From positions 248,001 through 312,000 of the forward strand of contig NZ_FORC01000001.1 in the NCBI RefSeq assembly GCF_900113905.1: a DNA stretch of 64,000 nt, read 5' to 3'. Position 1 is the first letter of the stretch. Each line of letters starts with the position of its first letter. Positions 1 through 8,188 of this stretch are shown one piece after another. The DNA is from Phytopseudomonas argentinensis (lineage in GTDB: Bacteria; Pseudomonadota; Gammaproteobacteria; Pseudomonadales; Pseudomonadaceae). The notes beneath the pieces are model-generated. The model did not search any database. It saw nothing but the letters and a program-made list of their open reading frames with translations, and was not told the origin of the DNA. The translations under genes were made by a program, and so were the position numbers.

Positions 1-312
1 TTACAGCGGGTATTGGGCGCCGTGGATACGCGACTGACCATTGCTGACCACGTTCCCACTCTGGATCTGATGATGGCGCTGGTCGCCGCGGGTTACGGTC
101 TGGGCTTCTCCAGCTTGGCCCGCATCAACGAACTGAACAATCCGGACGTCGTGGCCAGGCCGCTAGACGGCTGCGCATCGATGCTGACCACCTACATGGT
201 AAGGCGCAAAGGCGAGCCGGCCGAGCAACTGGCGCGATTTATTGGGCGGGTGAGCCCGGCGGAACGCCAGGCGTTGCTGCCGGATCACGCATCACAGAAG
301 GAAATCGCCTGA
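1..312 (+). CDS. LysR-family regulator, C-terminal part (5' end outside window)
   Basis: The frame is open from the first base and ends at TGA. The residues fit the C-terminal end of a LysR substrate-binding domain. They include the alternation around VAAGYGLGFSS, the re-entrant strand that contacts the effector in this family, followed by a short polar tail. The DNA-binding half is missing, so the targets cannot be judged. It lies upstream of the traG-trb operon, separated from it by cargo. A perfect-stem hairpin follows it. Family assignment is moderately secure; function is inferred. Confidence 0.6.
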   Translation, partial: LQRVLGAVDTRLTIADHVPTLDLMMALVAAGYGLGFSSLARINELNNPDVVARPLDGCASMLTTYMVRRKGEPAEQLARFIGRVSPAERQALLPDHASQKEIA

Positions 313-368
313 TCGCCCGAGGCACTAGATCTCCCCGTCGCGGCGAGCCCTCCCAGAAGAGCGTCTTA

Positions 369-400
369 GCGGCAGCCCAGCCAGGCTGCCGCATTTGTTG
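369..400 (+). terminator. Probable Rho-independent terminator of the LysR-like gene
   Basis: A perfect 9-base stem (369-377 pairing with 384-392) with a 6-base loop is followed by a short T-rich stretch. It lies 57 bases after the LysR stop. Confidence 0.55.
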
Positions 401-423
401 TATCTGGCCAAAAAGCCCCTTTC

Positions 424-455
424 TTGACAAGAAGACACTCACCGTTAAATATACG
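424..455 (+). promoter_or_regulatory. Candidate promoter of the first toxin-antitoxin pair
   Basis: A perfect TTGACA -35 box at 424-429 precedes an A/T-rich run at about 446-455 that could supply a weak -10 box. The toxin start codon follows at 472. The AT-rich stretch could also be the antitoxin's operator; no clear palindrome was found. Confidence 0.4.
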
Positions 456-471
456 TAAATAGCGCACAAAA

Positions 472-816
472 ATGAAAGCATTGTTCGTTGAACTGTCACC
501 CTTTGAGCGCAACCGAAAAGCCCACCTGGATGACGGCGAATACTCGCTATTCCAGCAAATGCTCTTGGCCAACCCGGAGGTGGGCGCAGTCATCGCCAAC
601 AGCGGTGGTCTGAGGAAGGTCCGCTTCGGATCAGTCAGGCGCAGCAAGGGGAAGCGAGGTGGCGTTCGGGTGATTTATTACTACTGGCACAGCGGTCTGC
701 AGTTCTGGCTCTTTACCCTGTATGACAAAGACGAACTCGATGAGCTGAGCAGTGACCAGCGTAGGCAGTTGAAAGCGCTCCTTGAGCGCGAAGTTGAGGC
801 GAGGCAAGCACCATGA
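472..816 (+). CDS. RelE/HigB-type toxin (type II toxin-antitoxin system)
   Basis: The 114-residue protein has the size and pattern of the HigB2/RelE family. It has an N-terminal ELSPFER motif, a basic centre rich in Arg, Lys and Gly (around GGLRKVRFG and GKRGGVRVIYYY), and a C-terminal acidic-then-helical tail starting at YDKDELDEL. Proteins of this family are ribosome-dependent mRNA endonucleases. The next gene encodes an HTH antitoxin and overlaps it by 4 bases (ATGA), as expected for a toxin-first module. In an ICE such a pair probably stabilises the element. Family assignment is firm; activity is inferred. Confidence 0.88.
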   Translation: MKALFVELSPFERNRKAHLDDGEYSLFQQMLLANPEVGAVIANSGGLRKVRFGSVRRSKGKRGGVRVIYYYWHSGLQFWLFTLYDKDELDELSSDQRRQLKALLEREVEARQAP

Positions 817-1121
817 CCAAACGCGATATTTTTTCCGAGCTGATCGAAGGCTTCGACGACTTGGCCGCAGCACGTGAAGGCAAGCGTACGCTGCGTACTC
901 ACAAGGTCGAATACAAGCCAATCGAACCCGCGACAGGCGCGGAAATCGTCGCACTGCGCGAAAAGCTGCAGATGTCCCAGGGTGTATTTGCGCAGGCCAT
1001 CCACGCCAAGCCTGCAACCCTGAAGAACTGGGAACAGAACCGCTCAAAGCCCAACGACCAGGCCACTGTCCTGATCCGTATCCTGAGCAAGCATCCGGAG
1101 CTCATACGCGAACTGGCATAG
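813..1121 (+). CDS. HigA/NadS-type HTH antitoxin
   Basis: The 102-residue protein has a C-terminal helix-turn-helix of XRE type (about residues 48-95). Its recognition helix runs through QMSQGVFAQAIHAKPATLKNWE, with the NWEQNRSKP turn typical of HigA2/NadS antitoxins. The N-terminal 45 residues are charged and probably wrap the toxin. It starts inside the last codon of the toxin gene, so the two are translationally coupled. It should neutralise the toxin and repress the shared promoter. A hairpin (1153-1160 with 1171-1178) lies just downstream. Confidence 0.87.
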   Translation: MTKRDIFSELIEGFDDLAAAREGKRTLRTHKVEYKPIEPATGAEIVALREKLQMSQGVFAQAIHAKPATLKNWEQNRSKPNDQATVLIRILSKHPELIRELA

Positions 1122-1465
1122 CTCAACGGAGCGCTATTCCTCCCTGCAACAGCGGCGAGTCGGCAGAATCACTCGCCGAGTACCCAAATCAATTGGGAAG
1201 CGAAGTGAAGCGGGCAGCATGCACAGGCCTTCGCTACAACTCGATTCGCTCTCCAGGCAACGTCTGCTGGGCGCTGATGACTCCGCGCCCTGTCACCTCG
1301 ATCATCCAGGCTACCCATTCCGAGATGATCGGGAGCGAGCAAGTAATCAGCATCAACCAAATTACAACGCTGCTAGCCGAATAGCTCCCAGCGCTGAGGG
1401 TGAACCCTACCATGAGGTAGGGAGCGGCCTCCGGTCACGGACTGCCGATCACAACCGGCAGAAAT

Positions 1466-1660
1466 CGGCCGATTGTGTTGAAAAAGTTCCTTCGCGATTA
1501 CTACCCCACGAACGAGCGTTGCTGAGGTGGAAATCTAAGGTGTTTGGAAGGTGGAAGTCAGCCTGGTTTTTACGTAGCAGCGCCAAGATCGTGCGTTTTT
1601 TGAGCGCCGGAATGGCCGATCCAGCCAAGGTCGACTTTTTCAACAGAATCGGCCAGATGC
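1466..1660. mobile_element. MITE-like element with inverted ends
   Basis: The left end (1466-1490) reads CGGCCGATTGTGTTGAAAAA and the right end (1625-1660) holds the inverted counterpart TTTTTCAACAGAATCGGCC. The 195-base interior is non-coding. Such tgttgaaaaagt ends are commonly seen as insertion-sequence termini in Pseudomonas, but I cannot name the family from sequence alone. It may be a miniature element or a collapsed insertion sequence. No target duplication is obvious. Confidence 0.5.
1625..1660 (-). repeat. 36-base inverted repeat, left copy (insertion-sequence end)
   Basis: This repeat matches the reverse complement of bases 3794-3829 at about 34 of 36 positions. The two copies face each other across the two-nuclease module. 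Confidence 0.75.
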
Positions 1661-1732
1661 AGACGTTCCTAGACGGAGACGCTTTCCCATAACCGACCAT
1701 AGACACATGGGCAACGACTCCGTAATCTCGAG

Positions 1733-2665
1733 ATGAGTCTTGTCGCTTTTGCCCTTCTAGCAGTCGCTTCACCTAGCTCAAGAGATTATGCGTGGACAAG
1801 GAACATATGCGACGCATGTGGCGAAAAACATTCCCTCACACGTGCAGTTTATTTAGGCATCTCGAACATGGCCTCACCGGTCTGGCAGTACAACAGCCAC
1901 ACACAATCCGCTCCTCTGCTCACGTCTGTATTTCGCAACAGCTTTTGCCCCTGCTGCGCATGCAGCCAGGCTCTTGCCGTTTCTGATCGATACGACGAGT
2001 CAGACGGTCGACGCTATTCCAAATATATTAAAGTGATGTGTTGCGCCCTGTGCGGCTGGTGGTTCGTCTCTAAAGATACTTGGGATAGCGCTTGCGGCCT
2101 TGATCACACACTTCATATCCTTACTGCAACCGGAGCTGCACTGAGAACGTTTTCTCCTGGGCCAAGTGATGCACAACTAACCATCTTGGAAGGCGAGATT
2201 CGAGACCATTTGCTTGGCAAAGGCACCTCAGCAGAATGGGCTGCTCTCGAAGATGTAACTAAGGGAGTTTTCCGGGAGTTTGGGTATCAAGCACGTGTGA
2301 CTGCCAGATCTAAAGATGGAGGCATTGACGTCATCGTAGACCATGCCGAATTTGGTGACGTCTATGCACAAGTCAAGCACACAAGGAATAAAGTCGGTGT
2401 CCGAGTGCTTCGAGAACTTATTGGGACTATGGCAATAAACGGCACCACAAACTCGCTACTTGTTACGTCATCCGGTTTTACCCATGGGCTTTCCAAGGAG
2501 AAAGCGCTAGCAGCACAGAAGGGTTTCTTCGTAGAGCTTGTAGACGGAAACCGCCTACTTGCATCTCTCAATCTCACCTATCGACGCGATCCTCCCACGA
2601 TCTCCGAGGTCATGGATGTCGCTGATCCGAACATCCAGCTCATCATTGAAGAAGTTAAACTATGA
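1733..2665 (+). CDS. Mrr-like restriction endonuclease with cysteine-rich N-terminal domain
   Basis: The 310-residue protein has a C-terminal Mrr_cat-like PD-(D/E)XK domain at about residues 165-280. Visible catalytic residues are Asp199 in GGIDVIV and Gln213-x-Lys215 in YAQVKHT, the Q-x-K variant typical of Mrr. Preceding this, three Cys pairs or clusters (Cys26/29, Cys72-77, Cys103-107) suggest a zinc-binding module. Mrr proteins cut modified or foreign DNA. The DNA looks more A/T-rich than the conjugation genes. The start is uncertain: ATG1868 is in frame and neither start has a strong ribosome site. A role in defence against phage or plasmids is inference from family and context. Confidence 0.72.
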   Translation: MSLVAFALLAVASPSSRDYAWTRNICDACGEKHSLTRAVYLGISNMASPVWQYNSHTQSAPLLTSVFRNSFCPCCACSQALAVSDRYDESDGRRYSKYIKVMCCALCGWWFVSKDTWDSACGLDHTLHILTATGAALRTFSPGPSDAQLTILEGEIRDHLLGKGTSAEWAALEDVTKGVFREFGYQARVTARSKDGGIDVIVDHAEFGDVYAQVKHTRNKVGVRVLRELIGTMAINGTTNSLLVTSSGFTHGLSKEKALAAQKGFFVELVDGNRLLASLNLTYRRDPPTISEVMDVADPNIQLIIEEVKL

Positions 2666-2763
2666 CATACCTCACAACCCATAGGGTCGGCGCGCAAAGC
2701 AGCATGAGGCGGTGAGTTTATATTTTACCCAGTTAAAATTCTAGTACATTTAAGATTGAAAAT

Positions 2764-3678
2764 ATGGCAATAAAAATCACGCCGCATCTTGTCCAACTTG
2801 CATATGAAGCAGTGCTGAAATCTTTCTGGCGAAAAGAGTCTCTTCGCAAATTTCTGCGACAAACCCATGTCGCCGAAGCTCACTTGGCATCATGGTCTCC
2901 TGATGAAAGCAAGCGCGACTTCTTAGACCGTACCTTCGCGGCACTGCAACGAAGCGATAAGGGCAAGGCTGTAATCGGCGAAATGGCAATTTTCCTCGCG
3001 GAGCAGACCACTTTTCCTGACCTTCGAAATTGGGAAGACTCAGCTGAAAAAATCCAATGTGCGTCCGAAGCAGTCGCGGAACTGAAAGCGTTTATCACTC
3101 GACAGTCAGAGGAAATACGATCCGAGCGAGAACGCGAGGCTGTGAAGGAAAAGGCTCGAAAAGAACGCGAAGCAGTTCAACGTGAAAAAGCAAGCCTTGC
3201 AGACTTGATGAACAGGCTCAACGAACTAGCACAGCAGATGGGGACGGCTTCAGGAGGCTACGCTTTTCAAGACTGGTTCTACGACTTTCTAAATTTCACA
3301 GAAATTGAGCATCGCAGGCCATACAACACAGGTGGCAGACAAATCGATGGTTCCCTCACAATTGATGGAACAACTTACCTCATTGAACTGAAATTCACGG
3401 CCGTCCAAGCCGGTAGCCCTGACATCGATATTTTTCGGAGCAAGGTCGAAAGCAAGGCAGACAACACCATGGGCTTGTTTGTTTCCATGGCAGGCTATTC
3501 ATCGGTGGCCTTAAAAGAAGCATCTGGGAAGAAAACTACTTTACTGCTGCTCGATGCATCGCACATCTACCTTATTCTCACCGGCGGTATGACGTGCATT
3601 GATGTTGTTCGACGGGTTCGTCGACACGCTTCGCAAACAGGGGAGTCATTCCTTCCTGTTGCATCTTTCGGGGGCTAA
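2764..3678 (+). CDS. Coiled-coil protein with PD-(D/E)XK nuclease-like domain
   Basis: The 304-residue protein has a helical N-terminus (1-100), a strongly charged coiled coil (about 105-155, rich in Glu, Arg and Lys) and a C-terminal restriction-endonuclease-like fold. The nuclease core is visible as Gln169-Asp170 in FQDWFYDFL, Asp195 in RQIDGSL and Glu208-Leu-Lys210 in YLIELKFT, followed by two beta-rich segments. I do not recognise a named family. It lies 98 bases after the Mrr-like gene, on the same strand and with similar A/T-rich codons, so the two may work together. Between them is a short AT-rich stretch that could hold its own promoter. Confidence 0.6.
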   Translation: MAIKITPHLVQLAYEAVLKSFWRKESLRKFLRQTHVAEAHLASWSPDESKRDFLDRTFAALQRSDKGKAVIGEMAIFLAEQTTFPDLRNWEDSAEKIQCASEAVAELKAFITRQSEEIRSEREREAVKEKARKEREAVQREKASLADLMNRLNELAQQMGTASGGYAFQDWFYDFLNFTEIEHRRPYNTGGRQIDGSLTIDGTTYLIELKFTAVQAGSPDIDIFRSKVESKADNTMGLFVSMAGYSSVALKEASGKKTTLLLLDASHIYLILTGGMTCIDVVRRVRRHASQTGESFLPVASFGG

Positions 3679-4145
3679 AGAGGCATATCATCCAGAAAAT
3701 TGTGTTGCCACCTTGGGCTGGGTCTAACTGACGGGTTCAACGCAAGCGCTTAAGCTTGGTATGGGTGTCTACTTCAACCCCTCGCGAGCGACCGCTTCTG
3801 GCCGATTCTGTTGAAAAAGTCGGCCTTGGTTTTCACGGCGGAAAAATTGGCGCCCGAGATTGAAATCTTAAAATTTGGCAGAGGTCTATTTAGGCTCAGA
3901 TTTCACGTAGCGGCGTATTCGGCTGGTTTCTGCCCGTCGCCAGCGACAGCCTCGGGTCGACATCTACCGGTCGCGTACACCGTACCCTGCTGAGTTTATC
4001 CGCCAACCGCCACAGCCTGCTGTGTTGCCCCTACCTTCTTAGTCCCCGCCAAAACGGTCTTTGACCCCTCCCCTCCCAATGCCGAACCTTTCGTCCGCGG
4101 CACTTCTGCGTGCCGTGTGTTTTGCCTGGGAGGTTGGGTTCAGGG
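3679..4145. other. Non-coding gap with an insertion-sequence end
   Basis: No gene is seen. It holds the right copy of the 36-base repeat (3794-3829) and about 150 bases of what looks like degraded insertion-sequence DNA, then the leader of traG. Confidence 0.5.
3794..3829 (+). repeat. 36-base inverted repeat, right copy (insertion-sequence end)
   Basis: This copy contains GGCCGATTCTGTTGAAAAAG and is the inverted partner of 1625-1660. No transposase gene is attached to either copy. Confidence 0.75.
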
Positions 4146-6137
4146 ATGCAAGCGACGACGGTGCTGTACGGCCAGGTGTTGGTGGTGTTGGCCGTTACCC
4201 TGTCCGGGGTGTGGGGTGCCACGCAGTGGACGGCTGCCGCGCTCGGCTATCAGGCTCGCCTAGGAGCGCCCTGGTTCGAGTTGCTGGGGACGCCAGTGTA
4301 TCACCCCTGGCGCCTGTTCGAGTGGTGGTTCGTCTTCGATGCCTATGCGCGGGACGTCTTCAACGTCGGCGGCAGCATCGCTGCCTGCAGCAGCCTGCTG
4401 GCATTGGTGGTGGCCATCGGCATGGCTATCTGGCGGGCACGCCAGGCACGGCGCGTCACCACCTATGGCTCGGCGCGCTGGGCCGATGCGGATGAGGTTC
4501 GCAAGGCTGGTCTGACCCAGCCTGCGGGCGTGTTCCTCGGCCAGTTCGACGACCAGTATCTGCGTCACGAAGGCCCCGAGCATGTGCTGACCTTTGCGCC
4601 GACGCGCTCGGGTAAGGGCGTCGGCCTGGTGGTACCCACCCTGCTCTCCTGGCCTGCCTCAGCAGTCATCCACGACATCAAGGGCGAGAACTGGAGCCTG
4701 ACTGCGGGCTGGCGTTCGCGTTTCTCCCACTGCCTGCTGTTCAACCCCACCGACCTCGCTTCGGCCGCCTACAACCCGCTGCTGGAAGTGCGTCGCGGTG
4801 CCCACGAAGTACGCGACGTACAGAACATCGCCGATATCCTCGTCGATCCAGAGGGCGCGCTGGAGCGGCGCAATCACTGGGAGAAGACCAGTCATGCGCT
4901 GCTGGTCGGCGCCATCCTGCACGTGCTCTACGCCGGCCAAGACAAGACCCTGCGCGGCGTAGCCAACTTCCTCTCCGATCCGGCCTGCACCTTCGAACTG
5001 ACCCTGCACCGGATGATGACCACGCCGCATCTAGGTGATGCCCCCCATCCGGTGGTGGCCTCAGCCGCCCGGGAGGTGCTGAACAAGAGCGACAACGAGC
5101 GCTCGGGCGTGCTGTCCACGGCCATGTCCTTCCTCGGCCTGTACCGTGACCCAACGGTGGCCGAAGTCACATCACGCTGCGACTGGCGCATCGCCGACCT
5201 GATCTCGGCCGAGCATCCGGTGTCGTTGTATCTGGTGGTGCCGCCCTCGGATATCAGCCGCACCAAACCGCTGATCCGCCTGATCCTCAATCAGGTCGGC
5301 CGGCGCCTGACCGAGTCGCTCGACGGCTCCGACGGCATCGAGCGCCGGCACAAGCTGCTGCTGATGCTCGATGAGTTTCCGGCGCTGGGGCGATTGGACT
5401 TCTTCGAGACGGCGCTGGCCTTCATGGCCGGTTATGGGCTGCGCGCCTTCCTAATCTCGCAATCACTGAACCAGATCGACAAGGCCTACGGCCAGAACCA
5501 CTCGATCCTCGACAACTGCCATGTGCGGGTGACCTTCGCCACCAACGACGAACGCACCGCCAAACGCATCTCAGAGACCCTGGGTACTGCCACCGAACTG
5601 CGCGCGCAGCGTAACTACGCCGGCCATCGCTTGGCGCCCTGGCTCGGCCACCTGATGGTCTCGCGCCAGGAAACCGCACGCCCGCTGCTGACCCCGGGAG
5701 AGGTGATGCAACTGCCCAGCGACAAGGCCGTGGTGATGCTCTCGGGCCTAGCGCCAATCCGCGCGAAGAAGCTGCGCTACTTCACCGACGCCAACTTCCA
5801 GAGCCGGGTGCTGCCCGCCCCGCGCTTGCAGCCGGGCCGCTATGCCGACGCACCGTCGCCACGCGCAGACGATTGGAGCGACCTGGCCGTGCCTTCGGCC
5901 CCCGACGCTGCGCAGGCTCACTTGGCCAATGTAGAAAGCGTCGAGGACGGCGGCCCACGCCGTCAGCCCGAACTAGAGGAGCTCGCCCAGTTGCCGGATC
6001 ACGACGAGCTAGCTAGCGACCTGCTCCTGCTCGACGAGGACGACATTCCCACTCCCTTCCCCACCCAGCCGGATCCACGCCTGCAGCGCGTGGCGCGACT
6101 GGCCGCCCTCGACCCTGACGATGGAATAGTCCTATGA
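4146..6137 (+). CDS. traG: Type IV coupling protein TraG/VirD4
   Basis: The protein is a membrane-anchored hexameric ATPase that links the relaxosome to the mating channel. From ATG4146 it has 663 residues. Two N-terminal hydrophobic segments (about 6-25 and 77-96) are followed by the ATPase. Walker A is PTRSGKG (152-158) and Walker B is LLLMLDEF (404-411), followed by the Q-containing ISQSLNQ motif. An acidic C-terminal tail is present. The start at 4146 is preferred over GTG4110 because GGGAGG precedes it. It heads the trb operon and overlaps the next gene by 4 bases. Confidence 0.93.
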   Translation: MQATTVLYGQVLVVLAVTLSGVWGATQWTAAALGYQARLGAPWFELLGTPVYHPWRLFEWWFVFDAYARDVFNVGGSIAACSSLLALVVAIGMAIWRARQARRVTTYGSARWADADEVRKAGLTQPAGVFLGQFDDQYLRHEGPEHVLTFAPTRSGKGVGLVVPTLLSWPASAVIHDIKGENWSLTAGWRSRFSHCLLFNPTDLASAAYNPLLEVRRGAHEVRDVQNIADILVDPEGALERRNHWEKTSHALLVGAILHVLYAGQDKTLRGVANFLSDPACTFELTLHRMMTTPHLGDAPHPVVASAAREVLNKSDNERSGVLSTAMSFLGLYRDPTVAEVTSRCDWRIADLISAEHPVSLYLVVPPSDISRTKPLIRLILNQVGRRLTESLDGSDGIERRHKLLLMLDEFPALGRLDFFETALAFMAGYGLRAFLISQSLNQIDKAYGQNHSILDNCHVRVTFATNDERTAKRISETLGTATELRAQRNYAGHRLAPWLGHLMVSRQETARPLLTPGEVMQLPSDKAVVMLSGLAPIRAKKLRYFTDANFQSRVLPAPRLQPGRYADAPSPRADDWSDLAVPSAPDAAQAHLANVESVEDGGPRRQPELEELAQLPDHDELASDLLLLDEDDIPTPFPTQPDPRLQRVARLAALDPDDGIVL

Positions 6138-6568
6138 GCCGAGCCCGCCTCAACCTGTTTATCCAACCCGAGCATGCCAAGCGCCTGAAGGAACTGGCGA
6201 TCACCAAGGGCGTGTCGAAGTCCTCAATCATCGCTGCGGCGTTAGCCTCCTGGCTGTCGCCCGAGTCAGGTGAGCAACGCGAAGTGGCCATAGCCAAACG
6301 CCTGGATCGCCTGTCACGTCAGTTAGAGCGCCTGGAGCGCGACCAGAACATCCTGATCGAGACTGTGGCGCTCTACGTGCGCTACTACCTCACTGTCAGC
6401 ACGCCTGTACCCGAGGCTCACCAAGAAGCAGCACGCGCGCAGGGCAAGCTGCGCTTCAGCCAGTTCGTCGAGCAACTGGGGCGCCACCTGCAGCGCGGAC
6501 GCAGCCTGGTCAGAGACGTGCACGAAGAGCTTCAGGCAGAGGCTCAGTTCTCGGGAGAGCGTCCATGA
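6134..6568 (+). CDS. CopG-like ribbon-helix-helix protein of the conjugation operon
   Basis: The 144-residue protein starts with a ribbon-helix-helix-like segment. A beta strand (RARLNLFIQP) is followed by two helices (HAKRLKELAITKG and VSKSSIIAAALASWL), as in CopG regulators. A coiled-coil helix (about 55-80) and a charged tail follow. It overlaps traG and trbB by 4 bases each. Proteins in this slot of traG-trb operons are annotated CopG-like. It may regulate transfer or bind near oriT. That role is inferred. Confidence 0.78.
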   Translation: MSRARLNLFIQPEHAKRLKELAITKGVSKSSIIAAALASWLSPESGEQREVAIAKRLDRLSRQLERLERDQNILIETVALYVRYYLTVSTPVPEAHQEAARAQGKLRFSQFVEQLGRHLQRGRSLVRDVHEELQAEAQFSGERP

Positions 6569-7596
6569 CTGTCGCCCCCTCCCCAATGCTGAGCGCTGCG
6601 GCAACGTCCCTGGATCGGCGCACGCGCATGCTGCGCACGGCGATGGGGCCACTGATCGCTGCTGCCCTGGACAACCCGGACGTGGTCGAGGTGATGCTCA
6701 ACCCCGATGGCGCGCTTTGGGTAGATCGCCTGTCCGCTGGCCGCGCCCGTCTGGGCACGCTGGCAGATGCCGATGGTGAACGGATCATCCGCCTGGTGGC
6801 AGCGCATGTCGGCCAGGAAGTGCATCGTAACAAGCCGCTGCTGAGCGCCGAGCTGCCAGAGACTGGCGAGCGCTTCGAGGGCGTACTGCCGCCAGTGGTG
6901 GCCGGGCCGACCTTTGCTCTACGCAAGCGCGCAGCCGGCGTCATCCCGCTGCAGCAGTACGTGGCCGACGGCATTCTCAGCGCCGCGCAGGCAGAACACC
7001 TGCGCGTAGCCGTGCGTGAGCGGCAGAACATCCTGGTTGCCGGCGGCACCAGCAGCGGGAAGACCACTCTGGCCAATGCGCTGCTAGCCGAAGTGACCGG
7101 CAGCGGCGACCGCGTGCTGGTGCTGGAGGACACGGTCGAACTGCAGTGTCCGGCCCTCGATCACGTCGCTCTGCGCACCAAGTCTGGCGTGGTCTCCATG
7201 GCTGATCTGGTGCGCAGCACGCTGCGTCTGCGCCCCGATCGCGTGGTGGTCGGCGAGGTTCGCGGCGGTGAGGCGCTGGATCTGATCAAGGCTTGGGGCA
7301 CCGGCCATCCCGGCGGTATCGCCACCATTCACGCTGGCTCTGCACAGGGCGCACTGCTGCGCCTGGAGCAACTGATTCTGGAAGTCGCCCTAACCGCGCC
7401 GAGGGCGTTGATCGCCGAGGCGGTCAATCTGGTGGTGTTTCTCGCCGGGCGTGGCCGCACGCGCTATGTCCAGCAGATCGCCCGCGTCACCGGCTATGAC
7501 GAGCGCGGCTATCAACTTACGTCCATCGCCCCCGCATTCATTCCTTCGCTTACTCAGGAAAACAGCCATGACTGCCTGCCATCCTCGCGTTGCTAA
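6565..7596 (+). CDS. trbB: Conjugation ATPase TrbB (VirB11 family)
   Basis: TrbB is the cytoplasmic hexameric secretion ATPase that drives the mating channel. The 343 residues show Walker A GGTSSGKT (160-167), an Asp box around LEDTVELQ (187-194), the Walker B region RPDRVVVGEVRGGEA (223-237) and a His box GTGHPGGIATIHA (245-257). All four are diagnostic of VirB11-type ATPases. It overlaps its neighbours, and its last codons run past the trbC start at 7568. Confidence 0.95.
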   Translation: MTVAPSPMLSAAATSLDRRTRMLRTAMGPLIAAALDNPDVVEVMLNPDGALWVDRLSAGRARLGTLADADGERIIRLVAAHVGQEVHRNKPLLSAELPETGERFEGVLPPVVAGPTFALRKRAAGVIPLQQYVADGILSAAQAEHLRVAVRERQNILVAGGTSSGKTTLANALLAEVTGSGDRVLVLEDTVELQCPALDHVALRTKSGVVSMADLVRSTLRLRPDRVVVGEVRGGEALDLIKAWGTGHPGGIATIHAGSAQGALLRLEQLILEVALTAPRALIAEAVNLVVFLAGRGRTRYVQQIARVTGYDERGYQLTSIAPAFIPSLTQENSHDCLPSSRC

Positions 7597-7909
7597 TCGT
7601 CGCCGCTCCGTCAGTGCCTTGATGCTAGGAGCCCTATGCCTGAGCGCCTCCCTGCCGGTTCTCGCAGCCGGCTCCGGAATGCCCTGGGAAGGGCCGCTGC
7701 AATCGATCCTTGATTCGGTACAGGGTCCGGTGGCGCGCATTATCGCGGTGATCATCATCATTACCACCGGCCTGACGCTGGCCTTCGGCGATACCAGCGG
7801 CGGCTTTCGCAAGCTGATCCAGATCGTCTTCGGTCTGTCGATTGCGTTCGCCGCATCGTCGTTCTTCCTCAGCTTCTTCAGCTTTGCCGGCGGGGCGGTG
7901 ATCGTATGA
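7568..7909 (+). CDS. trbC: TrbC, pilin-like subunit of the mating apparatus
   Basis: TrbC is the VirB2-type pilin precursor. The 113-residue product has an Arg-rich start, a signal peptide ending near LPVLAAG, then two long hydrophobic helices (IIAVIIIITTGLTLAFG and IVFGLSIAFAASSFF). That is the usual TrbC layout. The start ATG7568 is chosen because the signal peptide begins directly after it and AGGA lies upstream. The gene begins inside the trbB 3' end. Upstream in-frame residues look like shadow sequence. Confidence 0.9.
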   Translation: MTACHPRVANRRRSVSALMLGALCLSASLPVLAAGSGMPWEGPLQSILDSVQGPVARIIAVIIIITTGLTLAFGDTSGGFRKLIQIVFGLSIAFAASSFFLSFFSFAGGAVIV

Positions 7910-8178
7910 ACGGCGAGCGCGAACTCATCCCCGGTTTCGAGGTGCTCATGCACCGCTCGCTGGCCGAGCCGATTCTGCTCGGTGGAGCCCCGCGCAACGT
8001 GGCGATCCTCAACGGCACTCTGGCGGCAGTGGTCGGCCTGGGTCTGCGGTTGTGGCTGTCGGGCTTGGTGCTCTGGTTGGTAGGCCACTCGCTGGCGGTC
8101 TGGGGTGCCCGTCTGGACCCGCAGTTCCTGCAGGTGTTTGCCCGGCACATCAAGCAGCCGTCGCTGCTGGATGTGTGA
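7906..8178 (+). CDS. trbD: TrbD, VirB3-like inner-membrane protein
   Basis: The 90-residue protein has the TrbD pattern. An N-terminal IPGFEVLMHRSL motif, then LGGAPRN, is followed by two hydrophobic stretches (LNGTLAAVVGLGLRLWL and GLVLWLVGHSLAVWGA). TrbD/VirB3 anchors the large ATPase TrbE at the inner membrane. It overlaps trbC by 4 bases and precedes trbE by 10 bases. Confidence 0.92.
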   Translation: MNGERELIPGFEVLMHRSLAEPILLGGAPRNVAILNGTLAAVVGLGLRLWLSGLVLWLVGHSLAVWGARLDPQFLQVFARHIKQPSLLDV

Positions 8179-8188
8179 GGAGGCCGCC

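Larger units (their letters stand above)
1122..1732. other. Gene-poor stretch with insertion-sequence debris
   Basis: No convincing gene is present. Open frames here lack family resemblance and good ribosome sites. A small hairpin follows the antitoxin gene. Bases about 1466-1660 look like a short element with inverted ends, annotated separately. Confidence 0.5.

Noticed and set aside
1219..1692. 157-codon open frame between the first antitoxin and the nuclease genes
   Set aside because: No ribosome site or family resemblance, and it runs through the inverted-end element.
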